Of a stretch of 64,000 nucleotides of DNA, positions 25,101-36,469 are shown in pieces (within the stretch, counting starts at the first letter, position 1; the number at the start of each line of letters is the position of its first letter). Made by a program: the position numbers and the translations under genes. Location: assembly GCA_903813345.2 (NCBI GenBank), contig CAIIXF020000009.1, positions 33,452,740 through 33,516,739 on the forward strand, given 5' to 3'. The notes under the pieces are model-generated. The model was not told the DNA's origin. It did not search any database and was given only the letters and a program-made list of their open reading frames with translations. Source of the stretch: Owenia fusiformis. Taxonomy: Eukaryota > Annelida > Polychaeta > Sabellida > Oweniidae.

Positions 25101-28100
25101 CATCTTCAACTGAGCCACTTATTACCCCGGATATAGCTGTAACGCAAGAGACCCCTTCTACACCCCCATATAGCCCCTCAGGGAGCTCCTCTGGGGATAC
25201 ATCTGGGCCAGATTCCCACCCAAGCTCTCCCTATAGTTCATCAAGCACTACCCCCAGTACTCCTTCATATGGGGGTAACCCATACATGCAGGGCAATCCA
25301 GAGGCCTTCGCTGTAACTCACAATCTCACATTCCCGGAAAGTACCACTCCAAGTTTTAACAAAATTGGAAGCCCGAAACGGAGTCCTCGAGAACAAGTCT
25401 GTGGCATCTTCTCGGTGGATTTAGGTAAGCGATAATTGTTTCATCTTGTTTGTGTAATTAAACCAGACGTAATCTACTTGATACAAAACTTTTATTTTTA
25501 TTTAGCCTTCATTGGTAGAACATAAAATACCCTAGAAGGTGGATAACATCATTTGATTTAAATATTTTCGTTATAATAGGAAACCAAAAATAAATCTGCT
25601 ATTACTCTATGGATTCAGGTTAACATAGTCTTCCTGTGTTTACCTTTAAAAATTCAAGATAATATCCTTGTGAACGTCTCATTGACGTCACAACTTCACT
25701 CAACCTCTCATCAGGGGATACAACTTGATCAATCTGACAAAGACAGTTTATTTCCTCGCTCCATTGATACCACATCTGGGAATTATCTAAAGTGCCAATT
25801 ACTCCCTCTAATCTATTTATGAAATAATTCAAATAAGCATATTTTCTTGGAGGTTGTATCCCTAATATTCCAGGGGAACATGTGTCTAATTTACCAATTT
25901 ACCCATAATTTGCTCATTTGCCAGAATAATTGTGAAAACAATTTCTTTTACTGTTTATTTCCTGAAACAGAATGATACTATGAATGAAGAGATTCATATT
26001 AGCTAAGATTGTAAAAATCTTAACATAGTAGATTGCTTTGGATACCGAAAAATTAATCTATGACAAAATGAAATCCCTTATACATTCATGGATTCATTTT
26101 TCTCTTGATTTACAGTTCTAGTTGATGTTCTCTCTGATTTGTATTTTGTCTTAGAATATAAGGCTTTGGGACATCAAGATCTCCTCTGCAGTAATATTCA
26201 TTTTAACATTCCAATTATATTTTGATTATACAATTACGCAGATGTGAGTAGGTAGTTACCAGATTCACCACCAGGTGGCTCGTTCGGGTCTGATAGCATG
26301 GCGGGTATAGTAGAAAGTTCCCTTTAAATTAAATTACATATATTTGCGTGGTTCAATTTTCATATAACCCTTATGTATCTAATAGTTATGCAAATTAAAA
26401 TATGTCCAGTAAAAGAAAATGTTATCTGTCCAATACAAGAAAAGATAATTCACTTTTTGTGATTTTGTAACATGGGGTCTATGGGGAATCAACCCGAACA
26501 AGAAGTCACATTTTCAAAAAAAAATTAGATTTTCAAAGTTGATATACAATTTTCGAAACCATATTTCTAGATGTACTTTTACATGCAGATTTCAAATATG
26601 ACATCACTTTGACTGAATTTTGAATATTTAAAGATTTTTTCTACGCGCATTGCGCTTTGAAGAAATCTATTTTTTGAATAAAAACACAAGAGCAGCAATG
26701 GAAGCAGAGACAAAAAGACACCAAAACACACAACTTCAATCTTAAGTATTGAGCAAAACAGTACTAATTGTATTGGATAGAGGATGATTAAAAAGATTTA
26801 TTCAAGAAGCAATCACATTTAACATTCTCAGAAGAGTATACTGTGCTTTATAACTACCTACCTCCAACTATCATTATTCCATGAACATAAGGTTCAAATA
26901 AAGGCAATACCAGACAAATATGGCCTTGAAGATGAGATGGCAAAAGAGGCAACATTTGCAAAACAAAACAATCTCAAATTGTAAATTGTAGGACTTATAG
27001 TTCACAAAGATTAGTATTTACTATTTATTTTAAGATATAACGAGATATCACATGAGTACAATTAATGGTTCAAAGCAGCCAAAGAGACGTCTTGCTTTTA
27101 CGGATTGGGGTTAAAAAATTCAAAATTAGATTCAACTGATTTAGTGCAGGTTTACTGTGTATCATTGGTCAAAAACTAACTACCATACCTCTGTAGTATA
27201 ACGATAAGTATTAGTTGCTTTTATACAAGTACATGTACCATTGTTTGACCTCTTATTTACTCATTATTTTCTGAATCCAGGCCAGATGCGCAGCGTGCGA
27301 TTGTTCTACAATAATGAGGGACGAAAACGAGACAAGTGTGGGCAGTTGGTGTTAGCCAGTTGTGAAAGCCAATACAAGATCCTACATTTCCACCATGGAG
27401 GGCTAAGTAAGCTAGCCGAAGTCCTACAAGGCTTGAAATTCATCGCAGAACCCAACCATGTGAGTAATGGTGTCACCATACTCTCGTAAATAGATTGAAG
27501 AGCAGTGCTCCATTTCCTTTCCTGTTATTAGATAATGCAGACTTTTATTATAGCCATATGGCATATAAAAGAAAAGCTCTCTTGGTCCTACAAGCTTTCA
27601 GTTTTAGAGGTAAAAAGTAAAATTGAAATATTACCGTGGGATATAAACGTGAAAGTCAGGTCACCATAATCTCTTAAACTGCAAAATACCTTTTTATCCT
27701 TTTTTTATTTCATTGTCATTTGATAATCCCCTTTTTAATCAGTTCTGTCTATGTGATAAACATGAAATCACCTTTCATTAACAAGGTTTGATTTAAGTAG
27801 AGAACAACTTTATGTGAACACCTTAAGTGATTTGAAATATACCATAAAATGTGAGCCTCTTTAGATCATATTTGAATGTTCTGCTGTTTCATTGACCTCC
27901 TTTGTGTTTATATCTTTCATTTCACATTTCATGTATCTGCGCAGTTGAGTCAGTGTGTATCAAAGCTGCGGGTCACTTTTTCTGTATGTTGAAAAAATGC
28001 AAAAGGGTTAATTAAGTGTAACTTTGAAGTTCAACTCTAATATTAATATTATTTCCCTTTTACCCAAGTTTGCCCCACCTTCTCTTAGTTATGGCAACAC

Positions 28101-31100
28101 CCTCTTATACATAATTACATTTTTAAGCTGATTTCCCCTAAGAATGCCAATTTCCTCCTTTTTGTATTTCACTTGTTTTGTATAAATTAAATTGTCACAA
28201 TTTGGCTGGCAAACTGATTTCACTATCACATTCAATAATCCCATTGTCTGCCAATTTTGGTCTATCTGTCAGTTAATCTTGTTTAACTCAATTACATATA
28301 CATTTGAAAAGCTGGGATGTTATGGATTTTCAGCAAGGTATTGAAACTTCCTTTTGAATTGTCAGAAAACTTCGATTTTCCTGTTAAGCTTTAATTTGGT
28401 TACACCTTACAAGATTCTCAGATCCTGTTTTTGTTCCAATTATAGATATGAGCGAATGAACTCTAAGAGTCACAATGCTTTGTAGAAAATTATATTGGAA
28501 TGATAAATATAGAGTAACAAAGGAACAAAATCTGATATTAGATAAATAATTGTATTATGGTTTCATAAGCCTGTAATCCCATGTATAACAAATTAATTGC
28601 TTTAAATCCAATCAAAATGTTATTTTTAGGCAGAAAATAATGAGACTCCATTTTATGTCTTTAAGTAGCCAACAACTTTTCAGATTGAAACTTTCATACG
28701 AGAAAGATGCATTTTAGATGATTAAGATCATATCATTATCAAAATTATGAAATCATCCATAATATTCAGAGTATAGTATGATTGGCCGATTTGGATTCAG
28801 GGTTTATTTATTTACTTTCCAGTCGAAGAAGTACTTAGACCTGAACTGTACGACTTTCTCAATTGTACGCCCCCAGTTCACGGAGGACCAGTGTCACCCA
28901 GAGGAGGGGGTCTTCAATATGGTTACAGGGGAGTCCTGGATGCAGCACATGAACCCCCAGGGCCAGATTGAGGAGGATTACCAGCTGAAGAAGGTATCAA
29001 AGGGATACCATTATTTGGCAAAGTCATTTCATAAGTCAACTTCTCAAAAGTTTATAACATTGATTGAAAGTACTAATTTAGACCCCCTTTCCTTAGAAGA
29101 AGGGTGTAGAATGATGTTGAGATCCTTTTTCTGAAAATAATAATAAATTAGTACTATGGTTACACCAAACAGGCAGCAACAGTTATGCATAGCAGTGATT
29201 TTTCTTTATATTTCAGGCAATATTTTTTGGAGGTATTGAGCCATCCCTAAGACACGAGGCATGGCCTTTCTTGCTGCATTACTACCCCTTTGAATCCACT
29301 TATGAGGAAAGAGAACAAATACGTAATGACAGATACATAGAGTACCAAAACATTCGCAAGCAAAGGTAGTTTCAAATACAATATTTTTAATTCATTGATA
29401 TCCGAATAAAGTCTAAATGCAGGTCACATGTTGCAGTAAAAAGCTCCAGAAGTAACATTTTACAAATTATCCAGAGACCCTAAATTGAGGAAAACAGATT
29501 ATAACATATATCTTCCTCAAGGCCATGTACCTTGTTTTTGTGGTATATTTAATAATTTCATTTTAAAATGTGTAAAATGTTCCTTTCTTGTTTTCTAGAG
29601 AGATGATGACTGAAGATGAAAGAGAACGGTTCTGGCGAAGCACTCAGTGTACTGTAGAGAAGGATGTTGTCAGAACAGACAGAAGTCATCCTTACTTCAG
29701 AGGGGAGGACAATCCCAATATAGAAGTATTGAAGTAAGTAGTCTAGAAATCATCCCTTCTTCAGATAGGAGGACAACCCCAATATAGAAGTATTGAAGTA
29801 AGTAGTCTAGAAGTCATCCCTACTTTAGAGGGGAGGACAACCCCAATATAGAAGTATTGAAGTAAGTAGTCTAGAAGTCATCCTTACTTCAGAGGGGAGG
29901 ACAATCCCAATATAGAAGTATTGAATTAAGTAGTCTAGAAATCATCCCTACTTTAGAGGGGAGGACAACCGCAATATAGAAGTATTGAAGTAAGTAGTCT
30001 AGAAGTCATCCCTACTTTAGAGGGGAGGACAACCCCAATATAGAAGTATTGAAGTAAGTAGTCTAGAAGTCATCCTTACTTCAGAGAGGAGGACAACCCC
30101 AATATAGAAGTATTGAAGTAAGTAGTCTAGAAGTCATCCCTACTTTAGAGGGGAGGACAACCGCAATATAGAAGTATTGAAGTAAGTAGTCTAGAAGTCA
30201 TCCCAACTTCAGAGGGGAGGACAACCCCAATATAGAAGTATTAAAGTAAGTAGTCTAGAAGTCATCCCAACTTCAAAGGGGAGGACAACCCCAATATAGA
30301 AGTATTAAAGTAAGTAGTCTAGAAGTCATCCCTACTTCAGAGGGGAGGACAATCCCAATATAGAAGTATTAAAGTAAGTAGTCTAGAAGTCATCCCAACT
30401 TCAAAGGGGAGGACAACCCCAATATAGAAGTATTAAAGTAAGTAGTCTAGAAGTCATCCCTACTTCAGAGGGGAGGACAACCCCAACATAGAAGTATTGA
30501 AGTAAGCAGTCTAGAAGTCATCCCAACTTCAGAGGGGAGGACAACCCCAATATAGAAGTATTAAAGTAAGTAGTCTAGAAGTCATCCCTACTTCAGAGGG
30601 GAGGACAACCCTAATATAGAAGTATTGAAGTATGTAGTCTAGAAGTCATCCCTGCTTCAGAGGGGAGGACAACCCCAATATAGAAGTATTGAAGTAAGTA
30701 GTCTAGAAGTCATCCCTACTTCAGAGGGGAGGACAACCCAATATAGAAGTATTGAAGTAAGTAGTCTAGAAATCATCCCTTCTTCAGATAGGAGGACAAC
30801 CCCAATATAGAAGTATTGAAGTAAGTAGTCTAGAAGTCATCCCTACTTTAGAGGGGAGGACAACCCCAATATAGAAGTATTGAAGTAAGTAGTCTAGAAG
30901 TCATCCCTACTTCAGAGGGGAGGACAACCCCAATATAGAAGTACTGAAGTAAGTAGTCTCGAAGTTATCCCTACTTCAGAGGGGGACAACCCCAATATAG
31001 AAGTATTGAAGTAAGTAGTCTAGAAGTCATCCCTAATTCATAGGGGAGGACAACCCTAATATAGAAGTATTGAAGTATGTAGTCTAGAAGTCATCCCTGC

Positions 31101-32854
31101 TTCAGAGGGGAGGACAACCCCAATATAGAAGTATTGAAGTAAGTAGTCTAGAAGTCATCCCTACTTCAGAGGGGAGGACACCCCAATATAGAAGTATTGA
31201 ATTAAATAGTCTTGTATTGGCCTTTCTCATAACTGAAAGGACTGAGTGTATTGTCGAAAACTATTTTGTCAAAGCACTGAGAAGACAGAACTTATCCACA
31301 TTTCAGGGGGTTGACAACCCATAGAAATATTGAACAAAGGTCTGTAAATGAAGGGATATTTGCAGAAGCCCTCCAACCATTCCATCTATTCATTCAGTCA
31401 GTCTGTCCTTCTCTAGCTCTGACAGTGCAATGAAGAATTTTTGTAAACCACCTATTGAATTGATTGTGAATAATTTCTCGTGATTAAATGTCTTGCATTT
31501 TCAGGAACATTCTACTGAACTATGCCACAGCTCACCCTGTAATGGGATATACACAGGGTATGTCAGATCTCCTGGCTCCTGTTTTAGCCGAACTCCAGAA
31601 TGAGGTTGACGCCTACTGGTGCTTTGTGGGATTAATGCTTGGGACGATCTTCATCAGTTCTCCCAAAGATATGGACATGGATAAACAGCTGGTATGTTAT
31701 TGTAAAATTTTGTGAGACATATTGTTCTTTGAATTAATATTATCATGTTAAGTTATGTAATTTGTTTCCTTATCATATTGCTAAAAAATATAACCAGATT
31801 TTTTTATGATTCTCAACCCAACCAATAATTCAATATTTCGCTAAATGCTATTCACATTTGAAAATGGCTGGTTCTTATTGTAGAACTATCTAAGAGAGTT
31901 GCTTCGTCTGATGCAACCAAAGTTCTATGAGCATCTACTTGGTCTTCAAGATGCAATGGAGCTTCTCTTCTGCCACAGGTAAGTTTACCCTTTGCTAGAG
32001 TTTGACAATGTCTCCCCTCTAAAATTAGAGATAAACCATGGATTTTGCATATTCCGCATATATCCATTTAAATCATAACACCATTTTCTCATTAGTACTG
32101 AACACTAATTTCACATTCAAACTTCCATAAAGTACAGTGAAAGCTTCATTTGAGACTGTTATGATCATATCAGCGACAAAACTAAATCACTTGCAACAGT
32201 TTGAGGATTGTATTTGACTAGCCAATGATAATTTACATTTTTGTGTACTTACAGATGGGTCCTACTGTGCTTCAAGCGAGAATTCCCAGAGCGTGATGCC
32301 TTGAAAATGTGGGAAGCCTGTTGGGCCCACTATCAGACTGACTACTTCCACTTGTTTATATGCGTGGCCATCATTGCTGTGTATGGGGAGGATGTCGTCC
32401 AAGAGAACTTGCCTTCAGATGAGATGTTATTACACTTCAGTAGCCTCTCAATGCATATGAATGGAGAGGTGGTTTTGAGGAAGGTACACATATATATTTA
32501 CATATACATATACATATTACACAGTTCAATAAGTAATAATAATCAGACTCTTAATCCAAATTAAAAGGGGAGGAGTGATGTCTCAGAAAGATTTCATGTT
32601 TGCATTTCAGGCCCTTCTCTCCATTCCCACGCCTTTTATTAAACAGAAATATGTATTTGGTGTTTGTGTTTCAGGCTCGAGGGCTGTTACATCAATTTAG
32701 GACCCTCCCCTCTATTCCATGCACATTAGATGGACTTTGCACACTGTGCGGGCCAGGAATGTGGGACAGTGGACATGTGCCAACTGTCAAATGTACAAAG
32801 AACCACAAAGATGGATTATGTCCTTATGGAGGAAATGAGGAAACATCTTCATAA
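22128..32854 (+). CDS. TBC1D16: TBC1 domain family member 16, Rab GTPase-activating protein
   Basis: Ten coding exons: 22128-22322, 24077-25424, 27281-27459, 28823-28993, 29217-29365, 29599-29733, 31505-31691, 31884-31978, 32255-32483 and 32675-32854. All phases agree and give 955 residues, against about 770 in the human protein. The extra length lies in the Ser/Thr-rich exon 2 (residues 66-514). The N-terminus (DGEIVYCKNNVCVHPP) and the conserved block from CGIFSVDLG through HFHHGG match vertebrate TBC1D16 closely. The TBC domain (about 632-890) has the arginine finger in VEKDVVR (R706) and the glutamine finger in GYTQGMSD (Q743), so the GAP fold looks active. The C-terminus is Cys-rich (CTLCGPGMWDSG, CPYGG). 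Human TBC1D16 acts on Rab4A in receptor recycling, and the same role is inferred. The start follows the acceptor at 22081 with a favourable AAAATG context. Intron 6 holds a minisatellite derived from exon 6. Confidence 0.97.
23812..23852 (+). repeat. GTGGTGACAT repeat-family copy
   Basis: It reads TGTCACCACCACAAGTGGTG then ACATATTGTTATGATCTCC. The first part is a palindrome (GTCACCAC/GTGGTGAC) and matches the left end of the longer copy at 48957. It lies in TBC1D16 intron 1, shortly before exon 2. Confidence 0.6.
25425..27280. other. TBC1D16: TBC1D16 intron 2
   Basis: No exon or clear mobile element seen. It contains CCACCAGGTGGC at 26268-26279, which fits the core of the vertebrate CTCF consensus. 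One match in a long AT-rich intron is weak evidence. Confidence 0.4.
29681..31205 (+). repeat. 64-bp minisatellite made of exon 6 end plus splice donor
   Basis: About 23 imperfect head-to-tail units follow exon 6. Each consists of 53 bases copied from the 3' end of exon 6 (29681-29733, encoding SHPYFRGEDNPNIEVL) plus the first 11 intron bases (GTAAGTAGTCT). Most units therefore repeat a full 5' splice site, and a few have lost it (for example ATTAAG near 29926). Reading through the genuine donor meets TAA at once, so use of a downstream copy would truncate the protein. Variant units recur (for example the TTCTTCAGATAGG type near 29755 and 30780), which shows higher-order duplication. The array lies wholly in TBC1D16 intron 6. 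Confidence 0.95.
31249..31338 (+). pseudogene. Vestigial duplicate of TBC1D16 exon 6
   Basis: Just after the minisatellite the sequence from CTGAGTGTATTGTCGAAAAC to ATAGAAATATTGAAC aligns by eye, with small gaps, to most of exon 6 (29645-29733), including parts upstream of the repeated 53 bases. The frame is broken and no donor follows. It appears to be a decayed tandem copy of the exon, marking the far end of the amplified region. Confidence 0.65.
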
Positions 32855-35800
32855 AACTACACATGATTGTCTCAGATTGTCGCTTGGGGACCTGGCCGTA
32901 TTTCCATGGAAATACAGAATATTGGGACTTTGGAGCAAAATACAGGATTTATTACGGTGGTAATAAAAGACGTACAATGTGAATGCTGGACATGATAAGC
33001 AAGTCAGCGAGTAATGAACACACATTGTAATGTATATGTACATTATTTAATTGAAAGGGACACTTGATGATGTGCCAGTCAGACTTAATACATACAATAG
33101 TCAACAAACATTGTATGATAGATTGGATATGAAAATGATATTGTTGAAACATTTCATTGCTTCAGTCTAAACCATAGCCCTTAGTAATGCCTTAACTTAC
33201 ATTTTCTTGACAATGTTATCTTGGAGATATGGGCTAGTCTGATTAAGCATTGTACAGGATTCTAGAAGGCCTATTATATTGACTAAGGGTCATTTGTAAG
33301 GTCCCATTATATGGGTCTTCAACAGGTTCAAAAAGTATGGGAAATATTGTGCAACTATATATATTTTTGGGAGAATGCAAAACCTTAACCATGATATACA
33401 AAAATCTGTATTTCTTTCTAGTCAAAACTTTACTTTAGAAAGGACACAGCATTTGGAATTTAATGTATTATAACAATTGTATTGTAAACTGTAAAATAAT
33501 ACTGAAGCTAGATAAAAGTATTAAAGCCAACCAAGGCTAAAGGAAATAGTAAATGTTTAGCATATCCCCCCGGCTTCCACTATTTAAACCATGTGGCAAT
33601 GTGGTATACCTACCATATTTGATTTTAATGAATTTTCAATTATATTGACATTTTTGATATTTGTATTCTATTCTGAAAAAGACAGATGATAACAGAAAAA
33701 TAAAAAGCCACATTATCCTTTCTGTAAACATAATTATTAATGCTAAACAAAGAAATTGAATTCTTTAGCCTGAACTACATTTACTCATACAGTTCTTCGG
33801 CTTTAGTACATGTATAACATTTACATTTTTGGTGCATGTAATAATATACAATACTGTATTAATAATATAACCTCATGTTATTCACTCAAAAAAGTGCAAT
33901 ATATTTGTTATAACTGTTACTATATTATTATATGTGTGTAGACAATATTTTAAATGAATTCAATCGAAATCCCCATTACTGTAAACTTTTGCATGTAATT
34001 TGTTAAATGTTAATAAAAACTTTCCAATATAATTTTTTTGATTGAATAGTATAAAAATCATATGTAGTTAATGAAAATGAAATGAGATCTTGTGGTAAAG
34101 GCTGAAATGAAAGTCAGCCCACCTAAGTGATGATCCACACCTAACACTATATGGGGGAGTGTTCTACCAGTGGGCTGACTCTTCCGCATAACTTTATTTG
34201 ATCTTCTTGCTCTTCCTTGTACATAACAAGTTAAGGCACAATATTGTATCATTGCCTTGCAAAGTGTGTCTTAACATTTAGAACCCATTTGATATTTTTC
34301 TCTTTCATTATTTGTGTATTGCTAATTTTGTTAAATGCCCATATTTGGCCCTTAACAAAAAATGAATCAAAATCGTGATCTTCAATATCTATCTGTGGCT
34401 TTAATTTGATTATTTGCAGTATTAGTCCAATAACTGATAATATAATTTTTACATAATTCTTATAGATGTTTGTACTTTATTGGTATTTAGTTATAAGTAA
34501 TTGGAATAAGTGGGATCGCAAATATCAGAAAGATAATACCCTCATCTGCAACTGCATTATGATGCAGTGTAAATATAATACATTGAGATCTTCTTTGTTT
34601 TAAAAGATTGTTCTATTTATATTTATTATTTTGTAATAACTATTATGGCCTGTAAGTTTAATAATAATGAATTCTACTTTTCAGCAGTGTTAGACGTATA
34701 TGTAGTAGGTTGTGCTATATTGTGTACATCTTCTCTATAAAATGTTATTGAAATTAATAATTATAACAGATATGTAGATTAAAAAATGATTTTTGTCTGT
34801 TTAGATTATTTCTAGATCTGCAATTGTACAATAAATAAAAGCTTTAGATGTGAATCTGAACACCTCAGAATGCAAAAGCTGTTTTTACTTGATCCCTGTT
34901 GTGTTCAGTTTACACGAGTTTACTGTACAATGCCATGTCTATTTTCTAAAAATCCCCAAAATACACACTTTATTTAGGTAAAGTGAAGATTTTTAAAATA
35001 ATGTATTATTTTTATATAAGAACAAGGCAAGGTAAGTCAATTGGACATGTTGCTTGTAATTTTGTCACCCCTATATATCTGATTATGCCTTTAATGTCAA
35101 TACATTTTGAACAACTCTTGCAAATAATGTAAAATTATGAAAAAACACAAATCATTAACTTTTTGTTTTTGATCATATGGGGAAGTCAATTTAACGCTTT
35201 ACATTCTTCTGATCATGTCTAAATTGTACATTTAAATGTATCAAAATAGATCAACATAGACTCAACATTTTTCACTCTGAACATTGATGCTGTTTTTATT
35301 AATCTCAGAATAATGCTATTTTGTATGATAGATTTCCATCTAGTTTTATGGGAAATGACATATTTTCAGAAATTTAAAATTCTCAAATTACTGCAGTTTA
35401 AATGGTATATAAGACTAGTGAAGGTTTTATTATAAATACATGGTAGGTAAACTGTTTTCTGCATTTTTATGGAAGCTTTTGCCCAAGCCCCTCAAGGGAC
35501 TATTAATACAGTTGTTAAATGACATCCAACAACTTACATCCAACAACTACTGTAAAACATGACATTTAACTCATTTATAGTTTTAGATTTTCCTTTCTTT
35601 GATTATTTTATATTTGTGCTTTCGACTTTCAACTTTGTACATGTATTGAAATAACATTTGTGTTTTAATATTTGCATTATATTTGTTCAGAGTTTTGGAT
35701 TTTCATGGGACACCAATCCATTGTCTATTATCAACCCTTGAAAATACCTTGACTCCGTCTGTACTCTTTAAATCAGAGATGATTTTTGATTGAGCCTATA

Positions 35801-36469
35801 CTCACTAAATCATTATACTCTTATCAGTAGGTGACATTTGTGTCTCATTCATACTTCCATAAAAGCCATGAAAGTTGCATTTGAGACTATAAAGATTGTA
35901 TCAACATTGAATATCTTAAGTCATCTGAAATAGTCAGAGTGTAGTGTTGTTAAATGGTGTCGACTCAGGGTACTCATTGTCTTTGTGTTCTCCCTTTACT
36001 TTATAATACAATGGAGTAAACTGAAGCATGGACTTGGATAATATACAATTAAATTAGTCATAAGCTAATCGAATAGAAGGAATACAAGGTATGGACTTTT
36101 TTACACACAATTTAGATTTTCTGTAATATACACAGTAATAGTAGTATAATACATCTGAGTTCAGAGTTAAACTGAATTGAAAGATTTACAGACAAACATT
36201 TATTTACCATCCTTGCAATACTATTTTTATGTATATTTAGTGTTTTCTAATTTGACAATATGAACACCTTTCTACATACAGAGGCGCATGAAATAAATTG
36301 TCAACTTTTCTCATTGATCAGAACTTAAAGTAAATACAATTTGATTTTCAGACAAACGGCACAGTCCTAGAAAGGTCAAAAACAGCTGCCTTGTTGAGTT
36401 AGCAAAATCTGAAATAGTCCCAAATTGTCACTTGGGACTCACTATCAAGCAGGGGTATTATCAATAGAT
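32855..36469 (+). other. TBC1D16 3' UTR and intergenic DNA
   Basis: No further coding exon is seen. Candidate polyadenylation signals are AATAAA at 33699-33704 and the overlapping AATAAATAAA at 34830-34839. A SINE-like repeat lies at 34083-34185. The rest is AT-rich and unremarkable up to the chitinase start. Confidence 0.5.
34083..34185 (-). repeat. tRNA-derived SINE-like copy
   Basis: On the minus strand a tRNA-like head (34182-34111) starts AGTCAGCCCACTGGTAGAAC, resembling a polymerase III A box. It ends GTGGGCTGACTT, so the two ends pair over 9-10 bases like an acceptor stem. The tail matches the copy near 14191-14237. The T-arm is degenerate, so it is not a functional tRNA. Confidence 0.55.

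Noticed and set aside
26248-26865. Possible inverted repeat with TAGGTAGTTA at both ends
   Set aside because: The match is about 10 bases and does not extend inward.
29734-31205. CRISPR-like or coding tandem repeat
   Set aside because: The units are contiguous without spacers, the genome is animal, and the 64-bp period breaks the reading frame. It is an intronic minisatellite.
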